The translations under genes were made by a program, and so were the position numbers. Below the pieces are notes generated by a model. That model ran no database searches, was not told the origin of the DNA, and saw only the letters and a program-made list of their open reading frames with translations. A stretch of DNA of 64,000 bases from Salinibacterium hongtaonis (GTDB taxonomy: Bacteria; Actinomycetota; Actinomycetes; Actinomycetales; Microbacteriaceae), in NCBI RefSeq assembly GCF_003065485.1, contig NZ_CP026951.1:124001-188000 (forward strand), given 5' to 3'. The first letter of the stretch is position 1. Every line of letters begins with the position of its first letter. This document shows positions 26,734-36,203 of the stretch, in pieces.

Positions 26734-28281
26734 TCACGATGAGGTGGTCGCGGGGTTGAACGCCTCGCGGATGATGCGGCGCGAGAGTTTGCCTGCCGGG
26801 GTGCGGGGCAAGGGGTCCGCGCTCAGCAGCACCGTGACGACTGCGTCGTCGCCTGAGCTGCGGCCGTGCCACCAGTCCCGAATGTCCTGCTCGGCGAATT
26901 CGCTGCCCGGTTTGAGCGAGATGACCGCTTCAGGCCGTTCGCCCAGGTCTGTGTCGGGCCGACCGATCACGACAACCTCGTGGATTGCGGGGTGGTCTGC
27001 AAAGGCGTCTTCGAGGTCTGATGGCACGACGGCCGTGCCGCGCACCGTGATGATGTCGTCGCTTCTATCCGTGAGAAACAGCACACCATCCTCACGCATG
27101 CGACCAAGGTCACCTGTTCGCACATAGCCGTCCGCCGTGATCTTCTCCGCCGTGGCCTCAGGGTTGTCCCAGTACCGGGCGAGCTTGCCGGCGGCATCCG
27201 CCGTAATCTCGCCGGGTTCTCCGAGGGCGAGTTCTTTGCCTTCGGGGGAGACGATGCGGACAGCGGAGCGCAGGGTGGGGCGGCCGACGCTGCGCAGCAG
27301 CTCTGGCTCGCCCGAGACGCCTCGTGCCACGAGGTCTGGTGTGAGAGCGGCGATGGGCACGCATTCGCTCTGCCCGTAGCAGAACGTGAGGACGGGGCCG
27401 AAGCGTTCTGTGAGGGTGCGGATGACGCGGGAACGGAGCGGGGCGCCCGCGGAGATGATGCTGCGGATGCTCGTGAGGTCGAAGGTGTCAATGCCGGGGT
27501 CTTCGCTCAGCGACTGAACGAGCGGCGGCAGAGCGCTGATGATCGTGGCTCGATGCTGCTGAACGAGGCGAGCTGCTGTAGCGGCCGTGCGGTCGGGCGA
27601 GATGACGATCTCGATGCCACGGGCGATGCACGAGAAAAGGAACGTTCCTGCGGGACCGGAGAATGGGCCAGCGGCGAGAAAGCGGTCGACCTGTGCCGCA
27701 GGGGCGGGCAGCAGGCCCATGAGGTCGATGCTCACGTCGACCCAGCGACCGTGTGTTTGCACGGCGCCCTTGGGGCGGCCGGTTGTGCCGCCGGTGAAGC
27801 CGATCTGGACAACCTCATCGTCGCCGAGCACGAGGCCGGGATCACGGGGATCCGCGGCGGCAAGAACATCGTTGTATTTGAGGTGGCCAGAGTCGGAATC
27901 GACTATGACGGCTTCGAGGTGCTCAAGAGCAATAAGGGAGTCGGCGCACTCGGCAAGGCCGATCGGATCGGTGATGAGCACGCGGGCGCGACTATTTTCG
28001 AGCATGTAGCGGTGTGCTTCTGCTGTGTTGCCCTGGTGGAGGGGGACCCTCACGAAGCCGCCTATGGCGATGCCCGCGATTTCTTCTGGCGACCGCAGTG
28101 CGTTGACGCCGAGTGTTGCCACGGCGTCCCCGCGGCGAAGCCCGAGAGCCGAGAGCGCGTTGGCGAGGCGGTACGACCGAGCGAGCAGCTGGCTCGCCGT
28201 GAGCGTTACGCCTTCGAACGTGACGGCTGGTGCGTCAGGTCGTTGCTGCGCGAACTTGCGCAGAATTTGTCCGCAGTCCAT
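26734..28281 (-). CDS. AMP-dependent acyl-CoA synthetase (substrate unknown)
   Basis: Adenylate-forming ligase that activates a carboxylic acid to its CoA thioester. Seen: phosphate loop FTGGTTGRPKGAV at about residues 162-174, CYGQSECVPIAAL at about 298, GYVRTGDLGRM at about 394-404, DRSDDIITVRGTAVVPSDLE at about 413-432, and the C-terminal catalytic Lys in RTPAGKLSRR. Length 515 aa. The ATG at 28281 was chosen because homologues start near the MDCGQILRKFAQQRPDAPA stretch and a GGGG ribosome site precedes it. It lies 29 bases upstream of the hydroxyquinol dioxygenase gene in the same direction, so an aromatic or ring-derived acid is a plausible substrate. Confidence 0.85.
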   Translation of the reverse strand: MDCGQILRKFAQQRPDAPAVTFEGVTLTASQLLARSYRLANALSALGLRRGDAVATLGVNALRSPEEIAGIAIGGFVRVPLHQGNTAEAHRYMLENSRARVLITDPIGLAECADSLIALEHLEAVIVDSDSGHLKYNDVLAAADPRDPGLVLGDDEVVQIGFTGGTTGRPKGAVQTHGRWVDVSIDLMGLLPAPAAQVDRFLAAGPFSGPAGTFLFSCIARGIEIVISPDRTAATAARLVQQHRATIISALPPLVQSLSEDPGIDTFDLTSIRSIISAGAPLRSRVIRTLTERFGPVLTFCYGQSECVPIAALTPDLVARGVSGEPELLRSVGRPTLRSAVRIVSPEGKELALGEPGEITADAAGKLARYWDNPEATAEKITADGYVRTGDLGRMREDGVLFLTDRSDDIITVRGTAVVPSDLEDAFADHPAIHEVVVIGRPDTDLGERPEAVISLKPGSEFAEQDIRDWWHGRSSGDDAVVTVLLSADPLPRTPAGKLSRRIIREAFNPATTSS

Positions 28282-28609
28282 GACACCCCTTTGTGATGCG
28301 CGATCACCGCCATTCGGCGACAAGTGTTAACCGTAGGAGCGCGCTAATGGCCGGGGCAAAGACGAACCCCAGCAATACTTATTAGGCGGGGTGCATAAGC
28401 GCGCGGCTTCGGCGGCTTTATTGAGCTGCCTATGTGCCCGAAACGCTGTCCGAGCGCTCCGCATACATAACCGTGAACAAATGAAACCGCTCGTACTATG
28501 TCTTTCCGTCGGCAGCATGCCGTCGCATAGCGTGGCTCCACCGGGCAAGGAACAAGTCCGGTGAGGGGCGTACCCGCACTACGACGACGATGTTGGCAAA
28601 GGAACACAG
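28282..28609. other. Divergent spacer between acyl-CoA synthetase and ABC importer genes
   Basis: 328 bases that must contain two divergent promoters. No clear gene. It is somewhat more AT-rich than its surroundings (for example around 28365-28400 and 28460-28500). A GGCAAAGGAA ribosome site precedes the ABC ATPase ATG at 28610. I see no strong palindrome. Confidence 0.4.
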
Positions 28610-30199
28610 ATGGTAATGGCCACAGGAACGCAGTCTGCGCCTGCTGAAGGCCCAGACGCCGGTGCGCAGTCGCCCCACGGCGCTATCCGCATTACCGATC
28701 TCGCAAAGCGATTCGGGCCGGTCAAGGCGATTCGCCACGCCGAGTTCGACATCCACGCCGGAGAAGTCCATGTGCTCATGGGCGAGAATGGTTCGGGCAA
28801 GAGCACGCTCGTCAAGATTCTGAGCGGCGTCCAGATTCCCGACCGCGGCACGGTGACCATCGGCGGCGTAACAACCAAGGGATTTTCTAGCCCGCGGGCG
28901 GCCCGCGCGGCAGGCATCATCACGGTGTTCCAGGAGGTTCTGACGGCGGATGGTCGAACGGTCCTTGAGAACGTGTGGGTGGGCATCGATGGCCTTGTGC
29001 GCAACCGCATCCCCGCCAAGATCAAGCGCGAACGAGCCACCGCAGTTCTCGACGAACTCCTCGGTTATGTTCCTGACCTCAATGGCCCGGTAGCCGAGCT
29101 GTCGCTGAGCGAGCGCCAGGCGTGCGTCATCGCCCGCGCTCTCGTGGCGAGCCCCAAGCTCCTCATCCTCGACGAGGCGACGTCCGCTCTCGATGTCGCT
29201 ACCCGCGACCGCCTTCTTGCCATCATCACGCGCCTGAGTGCTGAGGGTGTCAGCACCCTCTTCATCAGCCACCGCATGGATGAGGTCGAGCTGATCGGTA
29301 ACCGGGTCACGGTGCTTCGCGCAGGCGAGACCGTGGCGTCGTTTGAGCAAGGCAAATGGCAGGCGCAGGACCTCGTCCGCGCGATGAGCGGTGCTGCACA
29401 CTCCGCAGAAGAGGCCCGAGAGAACCGAGTCAAGGGCAAAGGTGTTGCTGCCGAGCCGTCGATCGAGACCAAGCAGTTGCGGCTCTCTCGCGCTAGCAGC
29501 CGCATCGACGTCACCATCCGCCGCGGCGAGGTCGTCGGCCTCGCTGGGCTTGAAGGCCACGGGCAGGAGCAGTTCTTGCTGGCGCTCGCGGGCATCCGCC
29601 CCGGTTCCTCGGGAGAGGTCGTGCGGTTCGCCGAGTCGGGTGCGATCGCGATCGAGTCGAACCGTGTGGCTGCCCGCAACGGAATCGCCTATCTGCCGCG
29701 AGACCGCCGCGGTGACGCCATCTTTGGGTGGATGCCTATTCGCGACAACTTCGCGATGCCGACGCTCGCAGAAGACAAGAAGTTCGGCCTGGTCACGGCC
29801 AAGCGCATCGACGCTCGCCTCAATCACTGGCGCGAGGCGTTGTCGATTAAGTTCGGGCACTCATCGGATGCGATTACGACCCTCAGCGGCGGCAACCAGC
29901 AGAAGGTCATCCTCGCACGGTGGCTCGCGGCCGGTCCCAGCGTTCTGCTGCTCAACGACCCCACCCGTGGCATCGACATCAATGCCAAGCGTGACCTTTA
30001 CCGCGTGATCTCCAAGCTTGCCGATGAAGGGATGAGCATTGTGATGCTCTCATCGGAGATCGACGAACACCTAGACCTTATGGACCGCGTCATTGTCTTC
30101 AGGGAGCACACGGTCTTCGACGAGCTCACTCACGACGAGCTCACCCGCGAGCGTCTCGTTGCCGCCTATTTCGGAAAGAAAGAAGGTGACTCCGAATGA
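28610..30199 (+). CDS. Sugar-type ABC importer ATPase (two nucleotide-binding domains)
   Basis: Energises an importer of the RbsA/XylG/nucleoside class. Domain 1: Walker A GENGSGKST at about residues 58-66, signature region LSLSERQACVIARAL (about 164-178) and Walker B LLILDEATSALD. Domain 2: degenerate Walker A (GLEGHGQEQ), as usual in this class, signature LSGGNQQKVILARWL (about 424-438) and Walker B-like LLLNDPTRGID. Length 529 aa. The stop overlaps the permease start. The LSLSERQ signature in domain 1 departs from LSGGQ, but similar variants occur in this family. The transported compound is unknown. Confidence 0.92.
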   Translation: MVMATGTQSAPAEGPDAGAQSPHGAIRITDLAKRFGPVKAIRHAEFDIHAGEVHVLMGENGSGKSTLVKILSGVQIPDRGTVTIGGVTTKGFSSPRAARAAGIITVFQEVLTADGRTVLENVWVGIDGLVRNRIPAKIKRERATAVLDELLGYVPDLNGPVAELSLSERQACVIARALVASPKLLILDEATSALDVATRDRLLAIITRLSAEGVSTLFISHRMDEVELIGNRVTVLRAGETVASFEQGKWQAQDLVRAMSGAAHSAEEARENRVKGKGVAAEPSIETKQLRLSRASSRIDVTIRRGEVVGLAGLEGHGQEQFLLALAGIRPGSSGEVVRFAESGAIAIESNRVAARNGIAYLPRDRRGDAIFGWMPIRDNFAMPTLAEDKKFGLVTAKRIDARLNHWREALSIKFGHSSDAITTLSGGNQQKVILARWLAAGPSVLLLNDPTRGIDINAKRDLYRVISKLADEGMSIVMLSSEIDEHLDLMDRVIVFREHTVFDELTHDELTRERLVAAYFGKKEGDSE

Positions 30200-31188
30200 C
30201 CTCAACAACTTCGTTGGCCCTGCCGCAGGCGCGCACCAGAAAAGAGAACATGCGGGCCTGGATCGCCAAGTACTACTTTGTGCCAGCGCTCGTCATTGCG
30301 GCTGTGCTGCTCGTGGTTAACCTCGGTCTGCAGCCCAACTTCAACTGGGGACAGCAGCTGCTGATCTTCGCCCCGTTCGCAATCGTTGCCATGGCGAGTT
30401 CGTTCGCGCCCATGGTTGGTGGCGGTGGAATCGACCTGTCGATTTCTCCTGTGATGACCTTCACGAGCGCCGTCTATGTGATCTGGCTTGCGCCAGCGGG
30501 GGTGAACCCGTTCATCGCTGTTCCCCTCGTGCTGCTCGCCGGGGTCGTCGTTGGCATCGTCAACGGCCTCATTGTCACGCGCCTACGGGTTTCTCCGATC
30601 ATCGCGACGCTGTGCATGAACTTCATCATCATCGGCGTCTGCCTCAAGGTTGCGCCCCAGGCCGCGGTGCTCACGAGCGGGTGGACCAAGGACTTCGCTC
30701 GCGACGGCCTGTTCGGCATCCCGGCGGGCATCGTGCTCGTCGCTATCCCTGTGATCCTGTGGGCGATTCTTCGTCTCATCCCGTTTGCTCGCACCCTTCT
30801 GTGGGTCGGCAGCAACGACGTCGCAGCATTCGCGAGCGGCGTCAACGTTGACCTGGTCAGGGTCGTGACGTATGCGCTCGGTGGCCTTGTAGCGGGTGTC
30901 GGCGGAATCGCTTTGGTCACCCTTTCGGGCACGGTGGATGCCTCGACAGCGTCGTCGTATCTCGTGCCGGGGCTCGTCGCCATGGCGCTCGGTGGCATCG
31001 CCGTCGAGGGCGGCCGAGGCGGCATGGCCGGTCCCATCTTCGGTGCCGCCATCATCTTTCTGCTTCAGGGGGCGCTCACCGAGGCCGGATTCCCCCAGGC
31101 CTGGCTCCAGGTCGTTTATGGAGCCCTGCTCGTGGGAGCAATCATCTTCAGCAAGAAGCTCAGCATCACCGGACGGAGCGCCTCATGA
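30196..31188 (+). CDS. ABC importer permease 1 (RbsC-like)
   Basis: Inner-membrane permease of the BPD_transp_2 family with eight to ten hydrophobic segments. Family stretches seen: GGGIDLSISPVMTFTSAVYV at about residues 75-94, VNGLIVTRLRVSPIIATLCMN at about 119-139, and the C-terminal GLVAMALGGIAVEGGRGG (about 258-275) and QVVYGALLVGAIIF. Length 330 aa. It overlaps the ATPase stop (ATGA) and is overlapped by the second permease gene, so the three are translationally coupled. A heterodimer with permease 2 is likely. Confidence 0.9.
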   Translation: MTSTTSLALPQARTRKENMRAWIAKYYFVPALVIAAVLLVVNLGLQPNFNWGQQLLIFAPFAIVAMASSFAPMVGGGGIDLSISPVMTFTSAVYVIWLAPAGVNPFIAVPLVLLAGVVVGIVNGLIVTRLRVSPIIATLCMNFIIIGVCLKVAPQAAVLTSGWTKDFARDGLFGIPAGIVLVAIPVILWAILRLIPFARTLLWVGSNDVAAFASGVNVDLVRVVTYALGGLVAGVGGIALVTLSGTVDASTASSYLVPGLVAMALGGIAVEGGRGGMAGPIFGAAIIFLLQGALTEAGFPQAWLQVVYGALLVGAIIFSKKLSITGRSAS

Positions 31189-32204
31189 CCACCACGTCAA
31201 CAATCGTGGTCGCAGAAGACCCCTCCGTAATGGTTCGCGTGTGGCGCAGGTTGCTCGGGGTGCAAAAGGAGTTCCCTGTTCTGCAGCTGCTCGCCGTTGC
31301 GGTCATTCTCGTGATCGGCGCCAACGCTCTGCCCGGCCTACTTAACCCCAGCAGCATCCGCCTCATGCTCGTGATGGCGGCCATCACGGGAATCGCCGCT
31401 CTCGGGCAGACGCTGGTGATCATCGTTGGCGGAATCGACCTCTCGATTGCCAGCATGATCGGTGCGGGCGCCCTGGCGATCAGCCAGCTGCCCTCCATCA
31501 CGGGCCTCGACTTCTGGGTCATCTTCGTGGGAGTGATCGTGGGTGCCGGGGTCATCGGTGCCGGCGTGGGATATGTGAGCCACCGCTTCGATCTCAACCC
31601 GCTCATCATCAGCCTGGGGGCTGGCGCCATTGCCCTCGGCATCGCGCTGGTGCTCACGGGCGGCAGCTTCACAGGCACGGCGCCGGCGTGGCTCGGCAAG
31701 TTCATGTCGCCGATTTCTACGACGTTCGGCTTGCCGATTCCTCCCGTCGTCTCGCTGTGGATCGTCATTGCGATCGTCATGTTCGTGCTGTTCACCTGGA
31801 CGGCGACGGGCCGGCGTCTCTCGGCCGTTGGCACGAACCGCAAGGCGGCAGACCTCACACTCATTCGCAGCCGCAAAATGTGGGTCATTGTCTTCATGGT
31901 GAGTGCAATCGGCTCCGCCGTGGTCGGCATTCTGCTTGCTGGCTATTCGGGCAGCGCCGACCTCACGCTGGGCAACACCTATATGTTCCAGAGCCTCGCG
32001 GCCGTCGTCGTGGGCGGAACCATGATGGGCGGCAAGGGGGACTACAACCGCACCATCACGGGAGCGCTTCTCATCACGGCCCTCAACACCGTTCTCATCG
32101 GCATCGGGTTCTCCTATGCCGACCAGCAGATTCTCTTCGGCCTCGTCATCCTTGGCGCTGTCGTTGCTTATGGACGCGAACGCAAACTGCGCGATCGCAT
32201 CTAA
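31185..32204 (+). CDS. ABC importer permease 2 (RbsC-like)
   Basis: Second permease of the same importer. Seen: ALGQTLVIIVGGIDLSIASM at about residues 72-91, SHRFDLNPLIISLGAGAIALG at about 130-150, VVVGGTMMGGKGDYNRTITGA at about 276-296 and a hydrophobic C-terminus. About nine hydrophobic segments, 339 aa. The ATG overlaps the permease 1 stop. The binding-protein gene follows after 90 bases. Confidence 0.9.
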   Translation: MTTTSTIVVAEDPSVMVRVWRRLLGVQKEFPVLQLLAVAVILVIGANALPGLLNPSSIRLMLVMAAITGIAALGQTLVIIVGGIDLSIASMIGAGALAISQLPSITGLDFWVIFVGVIVGAGVIGAGVGYVSHRFDLNPLIISLGAGAIALGIALVLTGGSFTGTAPAWLGKFMSPISTTFGLPIPPVVSLWIVIAIVMFVLFTWTATGRRLSAVGTNRKAADLTLIRSRKMWVIVFMVSAIGSAVVGILLAGYSGSADLTLGNTYMFQSLAAVVVGGTMMGGKGDYNRTITGALLITALNTVLIGIGFSYADQQILFGLVILGAVVAYGRERKLRDRI

Positions 32205-32294
32205 CCCGAATGTCTCCGGTTCCCTCCGGAGCGTGCAACACATCCCGCAACCACACACACATTGCAAAGTCGCAAAGGAATCAGGTAACACCAG

Positions 32295-33584
32295 ATGACT
32301 AACTCATTCATCGGCCGTCGGATGTCGCGCCGCGCACCCGCGCTCGCGATCGCCACTTTCGTGGTCGGTATTTCCCTCGTCGGCTGCGCAGCAGAGGCAG
32401 GAACCGAGTCCGGTTCGGGCGAATCGGTTTCTGCCGCGTCGCTCGCCGCTTCGGGCTGCGGCTCGCTGCCCGGCGCCCTGCCGGCCGACCCTGAGGGCGT
32501 TCTCGCGGGGATCTCCGACGAGACGCTCGTCGGCTTCGGCGGCGCCGAGGTCGAGCTCAAAGCCAGCGCCTGGGCCGACGTCGCAGAGAACGCGGGCCCG
32601 TGGAAGATCGGCTACAGCGCGCTGCCGATCACGGGTGCCATCAACCAGGCATACCTTGACCAGTTCAACAAGCGCTTTGACGAGGCCAAGAAGCTCGGAC
32701 TGGTCGAGGGCGAGTTTGAGGTAAACCTCATGCCCGACCCCACCTCGATGTCTCCTGCTCAACAGCTCCAGGGTTACCAGTCGCTCGTGAGCCGCGGCGT
32801 CGACGCGATCATCATGCAGCCGTTCTCGCCTGCAGGTATGACGAGTGCAGTCGACGAGGCGGGAGAGGCCGGAATCGTCACGGCGGCCCTCAGCCCCATG
32901 AACAGCGCCTATGCAGTCAACTCGATGGTGACCTTTTACCAGGATGCTGGGTCTGCTGCCGCCGCAACGCTCGGTCAGCTCAAGGACGGCAAGGGCAAGG
33001 TTCTCGTCGTGCACGGCTTCGACGGAATCGACCCGGAGATTCAAGGCTTCAACGGCGTGAAGGCCGCTCTTGCCGAGTGCCCCGATGTCGAGGTTGTTGG
33101 CGAGATCTCGGCTGCATTCACCAACGCGACCGCCAAGACTGCGGTGCAGAACTTCCTCGCGTCGTACCCCGGTGAGATCGACGCCGTCGTTCAGATGGGT
33201 GGCATGGCAACGGGCATCATCAACGCTTTCGAGCAGGTCGGCCGCACCGTGCCGCTTGTCGCCGGAAACGGCATCAGCGCAGGCGCCCTCGCGTACTGGG
33301 CCGAGAAGGCCGACACGTACTCGCCCGCCGGAGTCGCAGGCAGCCCCGAGCAGCAGGCAGACGCAGTCTGGGAGGTTCTCATCCGCACCCTGTCAGGCAA
33401 GGGAGCCAAGATGAACGTCATGGCTCTGCCGCCGACGCTTATCACGAGCGAAAACGTGAACGACTTCACGATCGAGGGCGCTGACACGACGTCTGATGCG
33501 TCGATGGCTCCTGGCGCGCCTTACTCGCCGGCGAACATCCTCGACGAGTTCTTCACCAAGTCGGGCACCCCGCTCAGCAAGTAG
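32295..33584 (+). CDS. ABC importer substrate-binding lipoprotein (Peripla_BP_4 type)
   Basis: Extracytoplasmic receptor of the importer encoded just upstream. A signal peptide with twin Arg in the basic part (GRRMSRRAP) and lipobox LVGC (Cys 29) marks it as a lipoprotein. The mature part has the two-lobe sugar-binding fold: WKIGYSALPITGAINQAYL at about residues 102-120, SRGVDAIIMQPFSPAGM at about 166-182, GKVLVVHGFDGIDPEIQGF and DAVVQMGGMATGIINAFEQ. Length 429 aa, slightly longer than RbsB because of an extra 70-residue N-terminal part. A strong terminator follows. The ligand is unknown; in this setting it need not be a sugar. Confidence 0.88.
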   Translation: MTNSFIGRRMSRRAPALAIATFVVGISLVGCAAEAGTESGSGESVSAASLAASGCGSLPGALPADPEGVLAGISDETLVGFGGAEVELKASAWADVAENAGPWKIGYSALPITGAINQAYLDQFNKRFDEAKKLGLVEGEFEVNLMPDPTSMSPAQQLQGYQSLVSRGVDAIIMQPFSPAGMTSAVDEAGEAGIVTAALSPMNSAYAVNSMVTFYQDAGSAAAATLGQLKDGKGKVLVVHGFDGIDPEIQGFNGVKAALAECPDVEVVGEISAAFTNATAKTAVQNFLASYPGEIDAVVQMGGMATGIINAFEQVGRTVPLVAGNGISAGALAYWAEKADTYSPAGVAGSPEQQADAVWEVLIRTLSGKGAKMNVMALPPTLITSENVNDFTIEGADTTSDASMAPGAPYSPANILDEFFTKSGTPLSK

Positions 33585-33600
33585 TGAGAAGTAGCGATAA

Positions 33601-33638
33601 ACAAAGCCCCCGGCTCCTCTCGGAGTCGGGGGCTTTGT
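33601..33638 (+). terminator. Terminator of the ABC importer operon
   Basis: A 17-pair stem with one mismatch: ACAAAGCCCCCGGCTCC (33601-33617) against GGAGTCGGGGGCTTTGT (33622-33638), loop TCTC. A short T/GT stretch follows. It also ends the minus-strand hpaB remnant. Confidence 0.85.
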
Positions 33639-33648
33639 CGTTCTCTGC

Positions 33649-34568
33649 TTAGACCGTGACCCTCTCGGCGGCCGCGGGCATCTCAACGTCAAGCACGGAA
33701 AGCACGCGGCTCACGAGACGGTCGCGATCGGGAAAGATCGCTCGGTCTTGGTGCGCCACAGCCCGGCGCCCCGGTTGGCGTGCAGCTCGAAGGCCGACTC
33801 CCGAGCGTCAAGGGCCGAGCTCACGTGGTCCCACGCAAGGTGAAGTACGGCCGAGCGCTGCAGTGCCGTATAGCAGCCACCCCCAAACGACTGCTCGAGG
33901 CCAGCAAGCACGGGGTCGGCGAGTTCAGCATCCGACGGTGCCGTGACCATCGATGACCCGGGGATGATGCGCAGGATCTCGTTGAGCTTGCGCTGGTTCT
34001 GCATCATCCGCAGGCTGCCTGCGGCGAGGTGACGCAGGTTCGGCGACGGGATGCCCGTCGGCGACGACCAGTCGGGGTCGAGTTCGGATGCCACAAGGGC
34101 GCTTCGAACCGCCTCAAGCTCCACCATCATGTCGGTGAGGTGCTCGCGTGTCTTCGGGTTGCCCTTCTGCCCCATGATGTCGGTGAGCGCGAGGGCGAGG
34201 CCGAGCGAGAACTCGCCCTTGGCATACAAGCAGTAGAGCTGGTGCCAGTTGGTCCATGCCCACGTCACCTGGTCGGGGCGTGCAGCCGGCGGGCTGGCGG
34301 CGGATGCGGTGGGGAACACGCGATCCCAAGGCACGACGACATTCTCGAGCCACATTTGGGCGTCGAGTTCGTCGAACCGGCTGCTGAGCGGCGCCAGGAA
34401 GGGGTTCTCGTGGCGGGCGGAGATCTTGCGGGCCATGAGTCTGACGCCGGGGGAGTCGACCGCAACGGCGAAGGCCGCCCTGTGGTCGCCTAGCGTGACT
34501 CCGCTGCCGATGCGGATGTAGACATCGTCAGCGAAGGGTGAGGCCGAGTGCATCGCGATGCGCCCCGT
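33649..34568 (-). pseudogene. 4-Hydroxyphenylacetate 3-monooxygenase-like (HpaB) oxygenase, 5'-truncated and frameshifted
   Basis: The C-terminal two thirds of an HpaB-type FADH2-dependent phenol hydroxylase are recognisable: FAVAVDSPGVRLMARKISAR, ENPFLAPLSSRFDELDAQMW, WTNWHQLYCLYAKGEFSLGL, the GGGCYTALQRSAVLHLAWDH stretch and more. Family members have about 480-520 residues; here about 300 remain. Homology begins near 34568, directly where the neighbouring AraC-like fragment begins on the other strand. Near 33730 one base is missing in a C run; adding it gives the natural tail DRDRLVSRVLSVLDVEMP and a stop at 33649. No start codon or promoter is left, so the gene is dead whatever the cause of the frameshift. 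Confidence 0.75.
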
Positions 34569-35082
34569 CGCATCGCTCGCCGATGAACTCGACCAGGTCG
34601 ACGGCCGACTCGGCCTTCGACTCGCCCGGCACCTTCTCGACCTGTCGGCGACGTGCCTCATGAGCAGTTTCGATTCGCCGGAGCAGACGAGCGCCGGGTC
34701 CAGCAGCGCCACGCCCACGAGCGCCGCGTCAAATCACCGCGCGGCCTTCGCGATCCGGGAGTTCATCACGGCCAACCTCGCAGACCCCGATCTCAGCCCA
34801 CAGTCGATCGCCGCGGCGCACTTCATGTCGGTGCGACACCTCTATTCGCTGTTCAAGCACGACGAGGTTAGCGTCGCGTCTTGGATCCGAGCCAGGCGGC
34901 TCGACAACTGCCGCGCCGATCTCGCGAACCCCGCCCTGCGCGACCGCTCCATAAGAGAGATAGCCGCTCGTTGGGGCATCGCCGATGCCACGCACTTTTC
35001 ACGTCTCTTTCGGGATCGGTTCGGGGAGACGCCCCGCCTGTGGCGCGACCGATCAGTGCGCCAATCCGTGACTCTTAATTAG
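34569..35082 (+). pseudogene. AraC/XylS-type regulator, C-terminal part only
   Basis: About 170 residues covering the end of an AraC_binding_2-like domain (LADELDQVDGRLGLRLARHL) and a complete AraC DNA-binding domain: first helix-turn-helix LSPQSIAAAHFMSVRHLYSL and second SIREIAARWGIADATHFSRL, then FGETPRLWR. Full-length proteins have about 310-330 residues, so the N-terminal half is missing. An ATG at 34558 lies in the hpaB remnant and is unlikely to be genuine. It probably once activated the divergent hpaB-like gene. The stop overlaps the 3' end of the alcohol dehydrogenase gene by four bases. Confidence 0.75.
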
Positions 35083-36203
35083 AACGTGGTGATAACGGTT
35101 CGAGCCGCCGACCCGCTCCTCAGGTTCTCGAGACCCTTCTGAACGTCGTCGAGCGCGATGCGATCAGACACCATGTCGTCGAGGTTGAGCCTGCCCTGCA
35201 GGTACATTTCGGCGAGCAGGGGGATGTCGTGCTTGAAGTTCGAATTGCCCATGTACACCGTGCGCAGGTTGCGCTTCGAGAAGAGCAGGTCAACCAGAGG
35301 GTTGATCTCAAGCACCGTATCGGGCGCCTGGATTCCGATGAGGAACGCCGTTCCCGACGGCCGGATCATCTCCAGTGCCTGAAGTGCCGTGCGTTTGAGG
35401 CCCGCTACCTCAAACGAATACAGCACACCGAGCCCACCCGTGAGCTCGCGAACGCGCCCAACGGGGTCGACCTCGGCGGAGTTGATCACATCGGTCGCGC
35501 CCATCTTTCGGGCGAGTTCGAGCTTGTTGTCGTGAACGTCGATTGCGATGACCCGGCGGGCCCCCGCGAGGATCGCCCCCTGGATCACCGAGAGTCCCAC
35601 GCCGCCGCAGCCGATGACGGCAACAGTGTCGCCGACGCGGATGCTCGCAGCATTGATTGCGGCGCCGGCACCTGTGATCACGCCGCATCCGAGAATGGCG
35701 GCACGGTCGAACGGCATCTCGTCGGGAATGACAACGACGCTGTTTTCGTGCATGAGCGCGTACTCGGCGAAGCCGCCGATGTGCGCGAACGCCGTCACCT
35801 CGGTGTTACCGATCGAGACCCGGGGAGTTGCACCTTCGGCGCGCTCGGTCTCGTGCACGTTCGGGCACATGAAGGGGCGGCCCGAGATGCAGTCGATGCA
35901 GTGGCCGCAGTGCGCAACCTCGCACGCAACGATGTGGTCGCCGACCGCAAGGCCAGCGACGGCGTCGCCGAGGGCAACAATTACCCCGGCGATCTCATGC
36001 CCCGGCACAAGAGGAGCCGGGTAGTGTCCTGTGTCGTGCTCGCACACATGCAGGTCACTGTGACAGATACCGCTCGCCTTGACCTGCACGAGAACCTCAT
36101 GTGCGCCCGGCTGCGAGATCGCCACTTCCTGAACGACAAGAGGCTCTCCGACCGTGTGGAGAACGGCGGCCCGCATTGTGGTGGGGATCGTTGCTGCGCT
36201 CAC
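35079..36203 (-). CDS. Zinc-dependent alcohol dehydrogenase (class III-like MDR)
   Basis: Likely oxidises an alcohol made by the P450s encoded just upstream. Seen: catalytic zinc ligands in GICHSDLHV (Cys about 47) and GHEIAGVI (His/Glu about 71), structural cysteines in CGHCIDCISGRPFMC (about 102-116), Rossmann motif IGCGGVGLSVIQGAILAG at about 191-208, and IDVHDNKLELA with an Asp fitting NAD. Length 374 aa. The GTG start overlaps the stop of the second P450 gene (GTGA), strong evidence for one operon. It resembles NDMA-dependent/class III enzymes in the cysteine layout, but the cofactor details are not certain. Confidence 0.87.
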   Translation of the reverse strand: MSAATIPTTMRAAVLHTVGEPLVVQEVAISQPGAHEVLVQVKASGICHSDLHVCEHDTGHYPAPLVPGHEIAGVIVALGDAVAGLAVGDHIVACEVAHCGHCIDCISGRPFMCPNVHETERAEGATPRVSIGNTEVTAFAHIGGFAEYALMHENSVVVIPDEMPFDRAAILGCGVITGAGAAINAASIRVGDTVAVIGCGGVGLSVIQGAILAGARRVIAIDVHDNKLELARKMGATDVINSAEVDPVGRVRELTGGLGVLYSFEVAGLKRTALQALEMIRPSGTAFLIGIQAPDTVLEINPLVDLLFSKRNLRTVYMGNSNFKHDIPLLAEMYLQGRLNLDDMVSDRIALDDVQKGLENLRSGSAARTVITTF

